Program-made: the position numbers and the translations under genes
The notes under the pieces: model-generated
Told to the model about the DNA's origin: nothing
What the model saw: only the letters and a program-made list of their open reading frames with translations
Databases searched by the model: none
Assembly (NCBI RefSeq): GCF_028330965.1
Contig: NZ_JAQMUB010000045.1
Coordinates: 1-64,000, forward strand
Source of the DNA: Oscillatoria sp. CS-180
GTDB taxonomy: Bacteria > Cyanobacteriota > Cyanobacteriia > Phormidesmidales > Phormidesmidaceae
Direction: 5' to 3'
DNA: 64,000 nucleotides
In this document: positions 53,583 to 63,740 of the stretch, one piece after another
Position numbering within the stretch: position 1 is the first letter of the stretch
How the letters are laid out: every line of letters begins with the position of its first letter

Positions 53583-54136
53583 TGCCATCCCCGATCGCTC
53601 ACGCTGTTACAGGCTATTGCTTAGGTCAGTTTTGGCGACGGTTTCCCGCTCAGCCAGCTTTGCCGTCTGGAAAAACGATGCTGGGCATAGCGGTTTGGAG
53701 TGCGATCGCCGCTGATATTGATTTCATTCCGCAACTTCTTTCAGATTTATCTCTCCACCGTGGTATTACCCACAGCCTCGGAGTGGGAATACTGAGTAGT
53801 GTGATAGTAAGCGGCATTTTTGCTCGACAGTCACGGAAGCAATTCCTGACTGTCATGATTCTTGCCCTCGTTAGCTATGGGTCACATTTATTTTTGGATC
53901 TATTAACTGCGGGCGGAAGCGGCATTCCAGTCTTTTGGCCTATTACAAACGCAACGATTCAACTGCCATGGGCACTGTTTCCTCAGGTTCATCATTCAGA
54001 AGGTCTTTTTTATCGTGGTCACGTTCTTTTTCTGTTCTTTGAAACCGCCTATGCTGCACTCATCCTACTGATAACTCATTGGTCTATTCGCTTTCACAGA
54101 AAAGCTGATATTAGGAAAGCCTCCAAATCACTTTAG
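53582..54136 (+). CDS. DUF457 (YdjM-type) membrane metal-dependent hydrolase
   Basis: 184 residues with four membrane helices. PSPIAHAVTGYCLGQ at the start, ADIDFIPQLL and HRGITHSLGVGIL, then GSHLFLDLLTAGGSGI, hold the conserved His/Asp residues of this family. The start overlaps the glpD stop codon, so the genes are coupled. In E. coli YdjM is a small inner-membrane protein; substrate is unknown. Confidence 0.75.
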   Translation: MPSPIAHAVTGYCLGQFWRRFPAQPALPSGKTMLGIAVWSAIAADIDFIPQLLSDLSLHRGITHSLGVGILSSVIVSGIFARQSRKQFLTVMILALVSYGSHLFLDLLTAGGSGIPVFWPITNATIQLPWALFPQVHHSEGLFYRGHVLFLFFETAYAALILLITHWSIRFHRKADIRKASKSL

Positions 54137-54261
54137 AATCAACAATTTGTTCACTTCAAATCATTCATTTCGATAAATCAATCACCTTTGCACTAACCTC
54201 AAAAACGGATTTTGCAGTTTAGGAAACGTTTATATTATTAACCCTACTGGTTCTCCAAAAG

Positions 54262-55086
54262 ATGACGACATCTGCCCTAGAGCCGCTAATACTATTAGAT
54301 ACTCATGTTCACTTGCACCAATGCTTTGACGTTGGTCAAGTATTATCCAAAGCTGCGGAGAATTTTTCAGCCAGAGCCGCTCAACTGGGCTGTGCGGAGA
54401 ATTTTTTAGCTTTCCTGTGTCTGACGGAGATGGCTGGTGAGAACTGGTTTTCTCGACAGTTTGAAGCCGTACACCAGCAGTCAAAGCCCATATCAATTGA
54501 TAGAAACTGGTCTTTAAAGCCTACTTCTGAGCCATTTTCATTGTTGGCTGTTCACCCAAACGGAATCGAGCTTGTTCTCTTTGCAGGGCGGCAGATTGTG
54601 ACACAGGAACGTCTTGAGGTGCTCGCTTTATTGACTGACAAAACATTCCCAGATGGTCAACCTTTGACTCAGACGGTCCACGCGATCGCTACCGAAAAGG
54701 GCATTCCTGTCTTGCCATGGGGTGTAGGGAAATGGATTGGCAAACGCGGCAAATTAGTTGCAGACTTTTTGCAAGCAAATGATGCTCCTAAGGTTTTTCT
54801 TGGGGACAATAGTGGGCGTCCGTTAGGTTGGCGACGCCCCGTGCAGTTTTCTGTTGCTGAGCAGAAAGGAATTCCGATCCTACCGGGAACTGACCCCCTC
54901 CCGCTGCCCTCGGAAGGTTCACGAGTGGGTAGCTTTGGACTGCAATTGTCGGGCAGTGTGGACCAAGACCGTCCAGCCGCTTCGGTAATGAGTAGACTCC
55001 AGTCTTTATCGCCTCCCTCTCTCACCTATGGAAACCTGGAAACGCCCTGGCGGTTTATTAAAAATCAAATTGCTTTGCGAGCTTAA
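54262..55086 (+). CDS. Amidohydrolase/PHP-like metal-dependent protein
   Basis: 274 residues. LLDTHVHLHQCFD near residue 12 gives an HxH metal site; later LPWGVGKWIG, VFLGDNSGRP and ILPGTDPLP supply residues expected in a TIM-barrel metal hydrolase. The overall family is not one I can name. It sits in a run of co-directional genes after DUF457, before the methyltransferase. Soluble, no signal peptide. Confidence 0.55.
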   Translation: MTTSALEPLILLDTHVHLHQCFDVGQVLSKAAENFSARAAQLGCAENFLAFLCLTEMAGENWFSRQFEAVHQQSKPISIDRNWSLKPTSEPFSLLAVHPNGIELVLFAGRQIVTQERLEVLALLTDKTFPDGQPLTQTVHAIATEKGIPVLPWGVGKWIGKRGKLVADFLQANDAPKVFLGDNSGRPLGWRRPVQFSVAEQKGIPILPGTDPLPLPSEGSRVGSFGLQLSGSVDQDRPAASVMSRLQSLSPPSLTYGNLETPWRFIKNQIALRA

Positions 55087-55147
55087 GACATCGCTGCACA
55101 ATCTTTTCTGATTACCCGGTCCACATGCCCCACTATACGAAAGTGCC

Positions 55148-55936
55148 ATGACTGAAACCCCCAAAGGAACCACGATATCGGGCGGCGTCTCTGCCACCGA
55201 CGCCACTAATTCATCCAATGGCTTTCCGGAAACTGCTGATATCGAAACCGCTTCTGATAGTTATGCGGCACGTTTCTCTGGGTCAATTGGGTCTTGGCTG
55301 CTGTCTGTTCAGGAGCAGGCAACGCTCAAAATGCTGCGCCCTTATACCAATGGCAGTGTCTTAGACGTTGGCGGTGGACATGGTCAGTTAACACCGGCAC
55401 TAGTCAAAGCTGGATATCAGGTAACCGTCTTGGGCAGTGACGAAAGCTGTCAGAACCGAATCAAGCCGCTGATTGACCAGGGACTTTGTCATTTTCAAGT
55501 TGGCAATGTACTGGCTTTGCCCTATCCCGATGATGCATTCGATGTCGTGATCAGCTATCGATTCTTAGCCCATGTAACTGAGTGGCAGGCATTTCTATCA
55601 GAGCTTAACCGTGTGGCAAAGCAGGCAATCATGGTGGACTATCCGACAGTCCGAAGCTTTAACTCCATCGCTCCTCTGCTATTCAAATTCAAGAAGAACG
55701 TTGAACAAAATACTCGCCCCTACATTTCTTATGAAGAACGACAGATCTTGGAGTATTTGAAGTCAATAGACAATCAGCCAAGCGATCGCTATGCCCAGTT
55801 TTTCTGGCCAATGGTGCTGCATCGCCTCCTGAAATCACCTCAATTGTCCTCATTGCTAGAGGGTATTGTTAGACCGTTTGGTCTGACGGCACTCTTAGGT
55901 TCTCCGGTCATCCTGAAAGGACAAAAAACTAGCTAA
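55148..55936 (+). CDS. Class I SAM-dependent methyltransferase
   Basis: 262 residues. Motif I is VLDVGGGHGQLTPALVKAG, and DAFDVVISYRFLAHV gives the acidic motif IV-like region. A Thr/Ser-rich N-terminal tail precedes. Methylates an unknown, possibly lipid or sugar, acceptor. It begins 62 bp after the preceding gene and is followed by an NAD-dependent epimerase, so a role in the same pathway is likely. Confidence 0.75.
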   Translation: MTETPKGTTISGGVSATDATNSSNGFPETADIETASDSYAARFSGSIGSWLLSVQEQATLKMLRPYTNGSVLDVGGGHGQLTPALVKAGYQVTVLGSDESCQNRIKPLIDQGLCHFQVGNVLALPYPDDAFDVVISYRFLAHVTEWQAFLSELNRVAKQAIMVDYPTVRSFNSIAPLLFKFKKNVEQNTRPYISYEERQILEYLKSIDNQPSDRYAQFFWPMVLHRLLKSPQLSSLLEGIVRPFGLTALLGSPVILKGQKTS

Positions 55937-56005
55937 GGTACCCTTTCGAAAATTGGCTTAACTGAAAATTCTATTGTTCTTGATATGAAGTGCGGAGTCT
56001 GAACT

Positions 56006-57031
56006 ATGAGCGAAGTGGACTATCAAATTGCTCCTGGCACAAAAGTTTTGGTGACGGGCGCAACTGGATTTACGGGGTCTAATCTGACCAAGAAATTGGT
56101 TGAAATGGACCTTGATGTCGTTGCGATCGCCCGTCCAACATCAAACCTCTCTCGATTTGACGGCATGCCGATCACCTGGTTGAAGGGAGATGTTGCCGAC
56201 CCAGAACTGATTGACAAAGCGATGACTGGGGTCAGCTATGTCTTCCACATGGTGACCCCTTTTCGAGAAGCCAAAGCACCCGATACCCAGTTCTACAACG
56301 TTCATGTTCTGAGCACTCAGCTATTGGCAAAGGCCGCCCTACAGCAGCCTGACTTTAAGCGATTTGTTCATGTCTCTACCATCGGTATTCATGGCCACGT
56401 TGCCGAACCGCCCGCAGACGAAACCTATCGCACAGAACCTGGCGATATCTATCAGGAGACCAAACTTGAAGGAGAAGTTTGGATCAAAGAATTCAGTCAA
56501 GAGACTGGTTTACCGATTGCCGTGGTGAGACCTGCGGGCATCTATGGGCCAGGCGATAAGCGACTTTTCAAAATTTACAAATGGGCTAGTCAGGGCTGGA
56601 TGCCGTTGATTGGCGACGGCAGTAACTTGTTGCACTTTATTCACGTCGATGATTTGACCGATTTCTTTCTGGTGGCTGCTACTCATCCAAAAGCCATTGG
56701 CGAAACGTTCATTTGCGGTAGCGAGAAGGCGATGGCCTTCAAAGATATGGTTGAGCTGATCAGCGAACACTATGGTGTGAAGGTTAAGTTTTTGCAGTTT
56801 CCCAAGGCACCCCTATTTTTTGTTGGCGATATCTTGGAGACTCTCTGTCGTCCGTTTGGTATAGAACCTCCTATCTATAGAAGACGTCTGGCGTTCTATA
56901 CCAAGGATCGCTCTTTTAATACCTCAAAAATGAGAAACATGGTGGGGTTCTCGACTCAGCACCCTGATAAAACTGGACTGCAAGAGTTAGCCCAATGGTA
57001 TTTGGATCAAGAATGGCTATCAGTCAAATAA
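56006..57031 (+). CDS. NAD-dependent epimerase/dehydratase (SDR)
   Basis: 341 residues with a Rossmann fold: KVLVTGATGFTGSNLTKKLVEMDLDVVAIARPTS. The catalytic Tyr/Lys is in DIYQETKLEGE, and AVVRPAGIYGPGDKRLFKIYKW follows. The family includes sugar epimerases and 3-beta-HSD-like enzymes; the exact reaction is unclear. It is cotranscribed in direction with the methyltransferase (69-bp gap) and the acyltransferase (79-bp gap). Confidence 0.72.
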   Translation: MSEVDYQIAPGTKVLVTGATGFTGSNLTKKLVEMDLDVVAIARPTSNLSRFDGMPITWLKGDVADPELIDKAMTGVSYVFHMVTPFREAKAPDTQFYNVHVLSTQLLAKAALQQPDFKRFVHVSTIGIHGHVAEPPADETYRTEPGDIYQETKLEGEVWIKEFSQETGLPIAVVRPAGIYGPGDKRLFKIYKWASQGWMPLIGDGSNLLHFIHVDDLTDFFLVAATHPKAIGETFICGSEKAMAFKDMVELISEHYGVKVKFLQFPKAPLFFVGDILETLCRPFGIEPPIYRRRLAFYTKDRSFNTSKMRNMVGFSTQHPDKTGLQELAQWYLDQEWLSVK

Positions 57032-57110
57032 TCTGGATCCAAACGATTGAACAAGCATTACAACTATTGAATGACGAGCATACGGAAGCATACGGAGAAG
57101 GAAAAGGCGG

Positions 57111-57866
57111 ATGACTTCAGACGACATTAAGGTAATCTCTAAAGTTCCTTTGTCCGAACAGCTCGGCTCTACCAACACCTCTCTCTTGAAGCGCTATCAG
57201 AGCAAGGTGCTGGGGAACAGCACCGTCTTTGACCTCATTCGCTATGAACTGGCGACCTTGCTCTTTGCCAACTTGCCCGGCAGCTTGGGGTATGTCTTTA
57301 GAAAGCGCTTTTTCAAAAGTTTGTTTAGACAGTTTGGAAGCGGCGTCATTTTGGGACAAAGCGTAGTCCTGCGTCATCCCAATCGTATTAGCTTAGGCGA
57401 TCGCGTTGCTATTGATGATGGTGTATTGCTTGACGCCAGTGGTGCAGGCGATGCGGGATTGGTGTTTGGCAATGATGTGATTGTTTCGAGAAACTGCGTT
57501 GTTCAAGGCAAGACAGGTTCTGTCAAACTGGGGGCTAAAGTTGACATTGGCTGCAACGTTATTTTGTCGTCTGGAAATGGAATCATCGTCGGCAATTCTG
57601 TGCTTATTGCTGGGAACTGCTACATCGGTGGAGGTCGGTACATCACAGACCGCACAGATATTCCCATGATGGAGCAAGGAGTTTACAGCAAAGGTCCGGT
57701 TGTGATTGAAGATGACGTTTGGCTCGGTGCAGGCGCAACCGTTTTAGATGGCGTCCGCATCGGTCGTGGCAGCGTCATTGGAGCAGGTGCACTGGTGACT
57801 AAGGACTTACCTGAATACAGCGTTGCGATCGGAGTTCCTGCAAAAGTCGTCAAGTCTCGCAAGTAG
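57111..57866 (+). CDS. Left-handed beta-helix acyltransferase
   Basis: 251 residues. Repeating hexapeptide (I/V/L)GxxxxV units, for example GDRVAIDDGVLLDASGAGD, LGAKVDIGCNVILSSGNG and EDDVWLGAGATVLDGVRIGRGSVIGAGALVTKD, form a hexapeptide (LbH) acyltransferase. The family transfers acetyl or other acyl groups to sugars or lipids. The ATG follows GGAGAAGGAAAAGG. Last gene of the putative pathway; a terminator is not obvious. Confidence 0.8.
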   Translation: MTSDDIKVISKVPLSEQLGSTNTSLLKRYQSKVLGNSTVFDLIRYELATLLFANLPGSLGYVFRKRFFKSLFRQFGSGVILGQSVVLRHPNRISLGDRVAIDDGVLLDASGAGDAGLVFGNDVIVSRNCVVQGKTGSVKLGAKVDIGCNVILSSGNGIIVGNSVLIAGNCYIGGGRYITDRTDIPMMEQGVYSKGPVVIEDDVWLGAGATVLDGVRIGRGSVIGAGALVTKDLPEYSVAIGVPAKVVKSRK

Positions 57867-58084
57867 CCCCGATACACCTGCGATGAATGTACCTGTAAGG
57901 CACTATCTCAGAGATGAAACTTTGGCAACTCGCCACCAATGACATAAGTATCCGAGTGAGTCTGAAGGACTATAACCAGAGCTATCAAGTCTTTGTTGCA
58001 ATAGATCAGCCCTGTCTTAATGGAACGAGTAACGGCTATATCATTCTCAAATCCATCATCGAAAGCCGCGATTGCGAAGGGATA

Positions 58085-59119
58085 TCACACTCCCTTATAC
58101 AGAACCTTGTCACTCATTTCTGCCGGAGCTGGCTTCGGTCTAATTAGATCTTTATTGAGCCGTTGAACACCAATCTGATTCAGCACTATGCCCCCCAAGA
58201 TGACGACGCCACCGATGTATTGAGCCCGAGTGGGAACTTCGCCTAGTAGTGCATAAGCCGCGAGTACTCCAGCAATTGGGTTGAATGCTGTTGCGAACGA
58301 AACTTCGCTAGCAGAACTCCGCTTCAAGCCGTTGAACCAAGCTAACTGTCCACCTACGACGATAACGGCGCTGTATAGCAGCATCCACTGCCATAGGAAT
58401 GGCGAGGTCACATCCATAAGATGTTCTGGATTGAAAAGAACCAGGGTAGCCCCGAAGAAGATAACTGTCCCAACCAACATTCGATAAATGTTGAAGACCC
58501 CAAGTGGAATCTCGCGCAGGCTGATCTTACTAACCAGATTCGAGACGGCTTTGAAGACTGCTGCCAGCAACGTTAGAAACTCACCCTGACCAATCTCCAA
58601 TCCCATTCCCATATTGACCATATCGGGTGCTGGCGGTTGTAGGAGTACGGTCAAACTGACACCGATGAAAGAGACGATCGCCCCAGCAATCACCCAACCG
58701 TTGACGCGATCGCCCAGCAGCAGTACTGAGAGTGCCAATACTAGTGGTGCGTCCACCTGACCGATCAGAATAACGTTGTTGACGGCTGTCAGCGAAAGGG
58801 CTGTGAACACCAGCATCGGCACCACCACCGCGCTCAAAATCGCAATGAGAGTCAACGTTAGCCACTGTTTGAATGTGATTTGTTTAAGAATCGAAGGACG
58901 TAACTGCTTATGGTAAATCAGCAGCAGCAGACCTAGAGCGCAGAGATTTCCAACAAACAGCACATTGCAAAACGAAATAGGGTTTCGCCCATCAATTAAA
59001 TTTTGAGCACCAATATCTGTGAGCTTGCGAGTGACGGCATTAGCCGCCCCAAAAATTAGAATAGCGATCATTAAATAGAGGCGACCCGAAGGCTGAAAAC
59101 CTCTGAGCTGACTTCCCAT
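58085..59119 (-). CDS. EamA/DMT-type transporter
   Basis: 344 residues with ten membrane helices in two EamA halves. RLYLMIAILIFGAANAVTRKLTDIG and VLALSVLLLGDRVNGWVIAGAIVSFIGVSLTVLL mark the first half; LLYSAVIVVGGQLAWFNGLKRSSASEVSFATAFNPIAGVLAAYALLGEVPTRAQYIGGVVILGGIVL marks the second. It probably exports a small metabolite. It converges on the acyltransferase gene and is not part of that cluster. Confidence 0.8.
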   Translation of the reverse strand: MGSQLRGFQPSGRLYLMIAILIFGAANAVTRKLTDIGAQNLIDGRNPISFCNVLFVGNLCALGLLLLIYHKQLRPSILKQITFKQWLTLTLIAILSAVVVPMLVFTALSLTAVNNVILIGQVDAPLVLALSVLLLGDRVNGWVIAGAIVSFIGVSLTVLLQPPAPDMVNMGMGLEIGQGEFLTLLAAVFKAVSNLVSKISLREIPLGVFNIYRMLVGTVIFFGATLVLFNPEHLMDVTSPFLWQWMLLYSAVIVVGGQLAWFNGLKRSSASEVSFATAFNPIAGVLAAYALLGEVPTRAQYIGGVVILGGIVLNQIGVQRLNKDLIRPKPAPAEMSDKVLYKGV

Positions 59120-59265
59120 AACAAATTCCTGTTGGCTTTGAGTGTTGAATGCTGACGATTTCCGATCTGTTCAGAATTGTCTCATCCAATTCTTCATAAC
59201 CTTACTGAGAGGAATTAAGCGTTTGCTGAGAACGCTCTAAGAATCAGGCGCGGATATAAGAGGCT

Positions 59266-62070
59266 TCAGTCAGCGTCTGTTTTGGTAAAACGTCGGAATA
59301 GTTTCTCAAGTTCTACCCAGACGAACAGAAGAGTGCTGAAGCCAAAGCAAATCGCCAACTCGGTGGGACTCAGCAGGTGAGTGCCGAAGAAGTTCCGCAG
59401 TGGCCCCACATAAATCAGCATCAGCTGCAATATGGTCGTGATGATGACAGCTCCCAAAACGAAGGGATTCGAAAACAACGAGAGTTGATAAGTCATGCGA
59501 TTGCTGGAGCGAACGGCGATCGCATGTCCCATTTGAGTCAAGCAAAGCGTCGTGAAGACCATTGTTTTCCAGCGCTCAGGATTGCCAGGGACCGCTGACT
59601 CTTGGGTATAAAAATAGGCCCAATGCATGAGTGTAATCGAGATGATGCTAAAGACCACGCCGATGCGGAGCATGTAAACTCCCAGTCCTCGTGCAAAGAT
59701 GCTTTCCTGCGGATCGTGAGGGGGACGTTTCATCACATTCGGCTCCGCAGGTTCCACAGCCAAAGCCAAGGCCGGAAAACCATCGGTCACCAGGTTCATC
59801 CACAAAATCTGTAGTGGCGTCAGCGGCACGTCTAGAATAGGCAGCAAGATAGGAGACGCGGCGATCGTCAGCACCTCGCCAATATTCGAGCCGAGAATAT
59901 ATTTCACAAAGCGGCGGATATTGGTGTAGACCACCCGCCCCTCTTCCGTAGCTGCGACGATGGTGGCAAAGTTGTCGTCTAGCAACACCATATCGCTGGC
60001 CTCTTTGCTCACGTCGGTTCCCGTAATGCCCATGGCAATTCCGATATCAGCCTGCTTGAGGGCTGGGGCATCATTGACGCCATCTCCCGTCATGGCAACG
60101 ATTTGGTTTTGTGCCTGTAACGCTTGCACAATTCTCAGCTTATGTTCTGGAGAGACGCGAGCATACACCGGAACATCTTTAACAGCCTGCTCTAATTCGG
60201 CCTTATCCATCGTTTCCAACGTTTGCCCTGTCAACGTTTTCGCATCTTGGGGGGCAATGCCAATGTCAGCCGCGATCGCCTGCGCCGTCAATTGATGGTC
60301 GCCCGTAATCATCATGGGGCGAATCCCTGCTTGCTGACACAGACCTACCGCCTTCTTAGCTTCAGGGCGGGGGGCATCCATCATGCCAACTAGCCCCAGC
60401 CACACTAAACCTTGCTCAACGTCATCTTCCACTGCGGTTTTGGCAGGAGGCGACGCTAACTTCTGATTTGCCAGTCCTAACACCCGCAATCCCTGAGAAG
60501 CCATATGAGCATTTTTCTCTAAAATTTGCTCTCGGGTGGAGTCGTTCAAGGTCTCCCTCTGAGTTCCTCGCTGGATGAATTGGCAGCGGTCCAGCAGTAA
60601 TTCCGGTGAGCCTTTTGAGAATAGCCAATAGGGACTCTGAGAGAGTCCCGGCACCAGCTTCTCAGCGGATTGAGAGGGTTCAACCACAACGCTCATGCGC
60701 TTTCGTTCAGACGAGAAGGCAAATTCTGAGGTTCTTGTTAACTGCTGCAATAGTTCTTGCTGGTTAATCCCGCCCTTAGCAGCTAGAACAACTAAGGCAC
60801 CCTCGGTTGGATCGCCGATAATAGCCCAGTCTCCATTCTCCTTCTGCAAAACAGCATCGTTACACGCCACCCCACAGAGCAGTAACTGAGTGAGTTCAGG
60901 ATCGTCTAGAGGACTCACCGTTTGTTGATCAATCGTGAATGTTCCTTCAGGCGAATAGCCCTCTCCAGAAACCTGAACGGTTTGAGAGCAGGATTGAGCT
61001 TTTTGGACAATCATCTTGTTCTGGGTGAGCGTCCCGGTTTTGTCAGAACAGATCGTTGTGACGGAACCCAGTGTTTCAACAGCTGGCAAGCGACGAATCA
61101 GGGCGTTGCGGCGCACCATACGCTGAGTCCCGATCGCTAATGTCACTGTAATGACCGCAGGCAAACCTTCGGGGACCACAGCAACGGCCATACTGAGAGA
61201 CACTTCTAAGAGCGTTTCAAAGGCCTCCCAGCCTGCCTGAACCACGCCCCCTACAACAACGATCGCCACCAAAATCAAAGAGCCAGTGACCAACGTCTTG
61301 CCCAGCTGATCCATGCGCTGCTGCAACGGTGTGGGCTCGTTTTCCACAGACTGCAACATGGTGGCAATGCGGCCCAGTTCCGTCTGCATTCCGGTTTGGG
61401 CGACAACAACTTTGCCTCGACCATGAACGACCTCGGTGCCCTGAAAAACTAAATTAGTGCGATCGCCCAGACTTGCATCTGCCTCTAAATCCTCTTCGGC
61501 TTGCTTAGTGACGGCCTGAGCTTCCCCCGTTAAGGCTGATTCCCGAATTTGGAGATTGGAGGCTTCTAGCAAACGCCCGTCTGCGGCCACCTGCATTCCT
61601 GCTTCCAGCAGCAGAATATCTCCAGGAACCAAATCTTGAGACGGCACCTCGACTGTTTTGTCATCTCTGATGACGCGAACATTGGGAGAGGCCATCTGCT
61701 TTAAGGCGGCTAGCGCTTTCTCAGCTCGACTTTCTTGGAAATAACCCAAGACACCATTCAAGATAACGATGGCAAAAATAGCGATTGCATCCTTGGGTAC
61801 TTCGTTAGCTCGGACAGAAATAATGCCTGAAATAATCGCGACTGCGATCAGCATGACCAGCATGATGTTGGTGAACTGATCGAGGAGAATCCGCCAACTA
61901 CTGCGTCCTTGGGCTTCTTCTAGAATATTGGCGCCAACTTGCTCACGACGATCAATGACTTCCTGTGCCGATAGTCCTTGGGTGCGATCGCTCTGAAGTA
62001 AGGCCAGCGCCTTTTCCGCATCCAGAGTATGCCATCCCCCCTCTGGAGGAGTTTGTAGCCAGCCGCTCAT
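59266..62070 (-). CDS. P-type Ca2+-ATPase (IIA type)
   Basis: 934 residues. The phosphorylation site [18 protein letters not shown]-like loop [12 protein letters not shown], and hinge [22 protein letters not shown] are present. Helix 4 holds [10 protein letters not shown], and helices 5 and 6 have [13 protein letters not shown] and [16 protein letters not shown], the ion-site pattern of SERCA/PMR1-like calcium pumps. It likely exports Ca2+ (or Mn2+) using ATP. A stand-alone gene. Confidence 0.85.
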   Translation of the reverse strand: MSGWLQTPPEGGWHTLDAEKALALLQSDRTQGLSAQEVIDRREQVGANILEEAQGRSSWRILLDQFTNIMLVMLIAVAIISGIISVRANEVPKDAIAIFAIVILNGVLGYFQESRAEKALAALKQMASPNVRVIRDDKTVEVPSQDLVPGDILLLEAGMQVAADGRLLEASNLQIRESALTGEAQAVTKQAEEDLEADASLGDRTNLVFQGTEVVHGRGKVVVAQTGMQTELGRIATMLQSVENEPTPLQQRMDQLGKTLVTGSLILVAIVVVGGVVQAGWEAFETLLEVSLSMAVAVVPEGLPAVITVTLAIGTQRMVRRNALIRRLPAVETLGSVTTICSDKTGTLTQNKMIVQKAQSCSQTVQVSGEGYSPEGTFTIDQQTVSPLDDPELTQLLLCGVACNDAVLQKENGDWAIIGDPTEGALVVLAAKGGINQQELLQQLTRTSEFAFSSERKRMSVVVEPSQSAEKLVPGLSQSPYWLFSKGSPELLLDRCQFIQRGTQRETLNDSTREQILEKNAHMASQGLRVLGLANQKLASPPAKTAVEDDVEQGLVWLGLVGMMDAPRPEAKKAVGLCQQAGIRPMMITGDHQLTAQAIAADIGIAPQDAKTLTGQTLETMDKAELEQAVKDVPVYARVSPEHKLRIVQALQAQNQIVAMTGDGVNDAPALKQADIGIAMGITGTDVSKEASDMVLLDDNFATIVAATEEGRVVYTNIRRFVKYILGSNIGEVLTIAASPILLPILDVPLTPLQILWMNLVTDGFPALALAVEPAEPNVMKRPPHDPQESIFARGLGVYMLRIGVVFSIISITLMHWAYFYTQESAVPGNPERWKTMVFTTLCLTQMGHAIAVRSSNRMTYQLSLFSNPFVLGAVIITTILQLMLIYVGPLRNFFGTHLLSPTELAICFGFSTLLFVWVELEKLFRRFTKTDAD

Positions 62071-62195
62071 ATGTAGGGTGTCCAGAAGCCTTTGTTCACA
62101 ATGTTTTCATGGTATAAGGCCACTCAAGCACTGAACAGAACCGAGCGTAAGATTTTGTGGATTATATGAGATTGCGCCGTGTCATAGAGAAAAGG

Positions 62196-63050
62196 TTATG
62201 AAATGTTGGTCTGCTTCAAAAAAGGGACCAGCACCTCAGAAACCTTATCGGCCCAATCTTCCTGAGCATAATGGCCTACTTCATCTAGCTTCGACAGCTC
62301 TCCATTCGGCAAAGCGTTTACCCAAGTTTCTGCTAGCTCTGTCGGAATCCAAGGATCAGAGGTGCCCCAAATCAAGCGGGTCAAGCCTTGCCATTGCTTT
62401 AAACTTGACTCAATCTCCTGGGTTACAGCATCTAGCCGGAAGCTTCTCAGGGTAAAGAGGAGCGATCGCCCCGCTGATGAGGTGGTCAAAAAGGGCTTTC
62501 GATAAACGTCCAGATCGGTATCACTGACTTGATAAGGACCCCCCCCTTCCAACGTTCGGTCCACCAATAGCGGATCCTGAGTCATCATTTCTCCCGCCAG
62601 CGGCAGCGTCATCCGGCGAATGGACCACGGCAGTTTGACCACGGGTGCTAGGGGCACATTGATAATGACCAACCGTTCAATTTGCTCAGGATGACGTAGA
62701 GCATACAGCAGACCATAGACGCCTAAAAATCCCTGCACGACTAGATGCATCCGCTCAATCTCAAGAGCTGCCAGAAAGTCTCCCAGTGCCGTTACGAAAG
62801 CGTCTGCAGTGTAAGCAAAATCGCGCTTTTCAGGGAAGCTAGAAAATCCATGACTGATCCAATCGGGGGCGATCGCGCGAAAACCCTGTTCGGCAACTTT
62901 GGGCATCACATCCCGCCAGCTATAGCTTTGAGACACCAAACCATGCAAAAACACGACAGGCAAACGGTCTGCGCTTTCTCGTAAAGGTTTGGCCTCTCGA
63001 TAAAACCAGTCCAACTGACCTATCTGAATCTGCTGCTCCAAAAGTGCCAT
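62196..63050 (-). CDS. Alpha/beta-fold hydrolase-like protein without catalytic nucleophile
   Basis: About 285 residues. The HG and oxyanion region (VVFLHGLVSQSYSW) and the late His (LDEVGHYAQEDW) resemble haloalkane-dehalogenase-like hydrolases. At the nucleophile elbow the sequence is HLVVQGFLGVYGLLYA, where dehalogenases carry an Asp (VVQDWG) and most relatives a Ser; here it is Gly. This suggests no classical hydrolase chemistry. The start is the ATG at 63050 (MALLEQQIQ). Similar VVQGFLG proteins occur in other cyanobacteria, as I recall. Confidence 0.72.
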   Translation of the reverse strand: MALLEQQIQIGQLDWFYREAKPLRESADRLPVVFLHGLVSQSYSWRDVMPKVAEQGFRAIAPDWISHGFSSFPEKRDFAYTADAFVTALGDFLAALEIERMHLVVQGFLGVYGLLYALRHPEQIERLVIINVPLAPVVKLPWSIRRMTLPLAGEMMTQDPLLVDRTLEGGGPYQVSDTDLDVYRKPFLTTSSAGRSLLFTLRSFRLDAVTQEIESSLKQWQGLTRLIWGTSDPWIPTELAETWVNALPNGELSKLDEVGHYAQEDWADKVSEVLVPFLKQTNIS

Positions 63051-63157
63051 CGCCTCGCCCCCATCCACCTGCTTGCAACGTGGCTATGAGCTTACTCCCC
63101 TCAAATGGGATTTGCAAACTAAGGGAATTTAGCCCAAACAGACCTCCAGCAGATATA

Positions 63158-63222
63158 GCCGTCGCCCGTTTTGGTAGGACAAGACGGCGCCCGGATGCTA
63201 TGGGCGCACAAGCCTAGATGGC
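63158..63222 (+). repeat. Interspersed repeat, copy C
   Basis: GCCGTCGCCCGTTTTGGTAG, then GACAAGACGGCGCCC, and the terminal CACAAGCCTAGATGGC. It is a shorter copy that lacks part of the centre seen in A and B. Lies between the hydrolase-like gene and the small gene at 63333. Confidence 0.5.
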
Positions 63223-63332
63223 TGCTATCAGGGGCAGACAACGGCAATCCGTTAACGTTTTGTGACAAGGTGTAGATCCACCCGTAGAATACGAAGACAG
63301 CTGTCTGTTGCTATTAAGATCAGGAGGGGCAT

Positions 63333-63533
63333 GTGTCAGGGCTATCTGAAAACACCCAAAGTTTAGTAGCACTGGTTGACCAGTTCATCGCTTCCAGAAA
63401 CATTACCCATCAGCAATATCGAGTTTTATCCAAACTGGTTTTGGCTGATGGCAACATTGATGAGCAAGAGCTACAGCAAATCAATCGCCTGTTTGATGCG
63501 ATTCAGGCGGGCATGATTCGGGTCGTCGAGTGA
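63333..63533 (+). CDS. Small conserved cyanobacterial protein
   Basis: 66 residues from a GTG at 63333 with AGGAGG five bases upstream. Helical and acidic: SLVALVDQFIASRNITHQQYRVLSKLVLADGNIDEQELQQINRLFDAIQ. The LADGNIDEQEL part recalls a calcium-binding or TerB-like loop, but no family is assigned. No membrane segment. A well-supported ribosome site makes it a real gene. Confidence 0.55.
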   Translation: MSGLSENTQSLVALVDQFIASRNITHQQYRVLSKLVLADGNIDEQELQQINRLFDAIQAGMIRVVE

Positions 63534-63707
63534 CAGACTTTGTCATCCCGACTTTGACATTCCGTAGATCTGTTGCCAATGGGACAGGTTCCTCATAAGA
63601 GGTTCAAAGAGTTTGGAAAAAAGTGAAGCATTAATGAACCTTATAGGCTTTTCCGGGTACTAGCTGTCACCAATTGGTTATTGAAGTGGTAGATGCACCC
63701 TGATTCC
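63534..63707. other. Spacer with no recognised gene before the terminator
   Basis: About 170 bp of non-coding DNA between the small gene and the terminator at 63708. It has a short palindrome (ACCAATTGGT) but no coding frame or known RNA signature. It may be the 3' part of the small-gene transcript. Confidence 0.3.
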
Positions 63708-63740
63708 AAAATCCCACGGCCTCGGCTGTGGGATTTTTTT
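63708..63740 (+). terminator. Strong intrinsic terminator
   Basis: AAAATCCCAC (63708-63717) pairs with GTGGGATTTT (63728-63737) and GCC/GGC pairs within the loop, followed by T-run to 63740. It ends the transcript of the small gene at 63333 or a small RNA between them. The remaining 260 bp to the window end show no gene. Confidence 0.8.

Noticed and set aside
57914-58147. Plus-strand frame of 77 codons at the end of EamA
   Set aside because: It overlaps the 3' end of the EamA gene by 63 bp, has no ribosome site or family match, and is probably chance.
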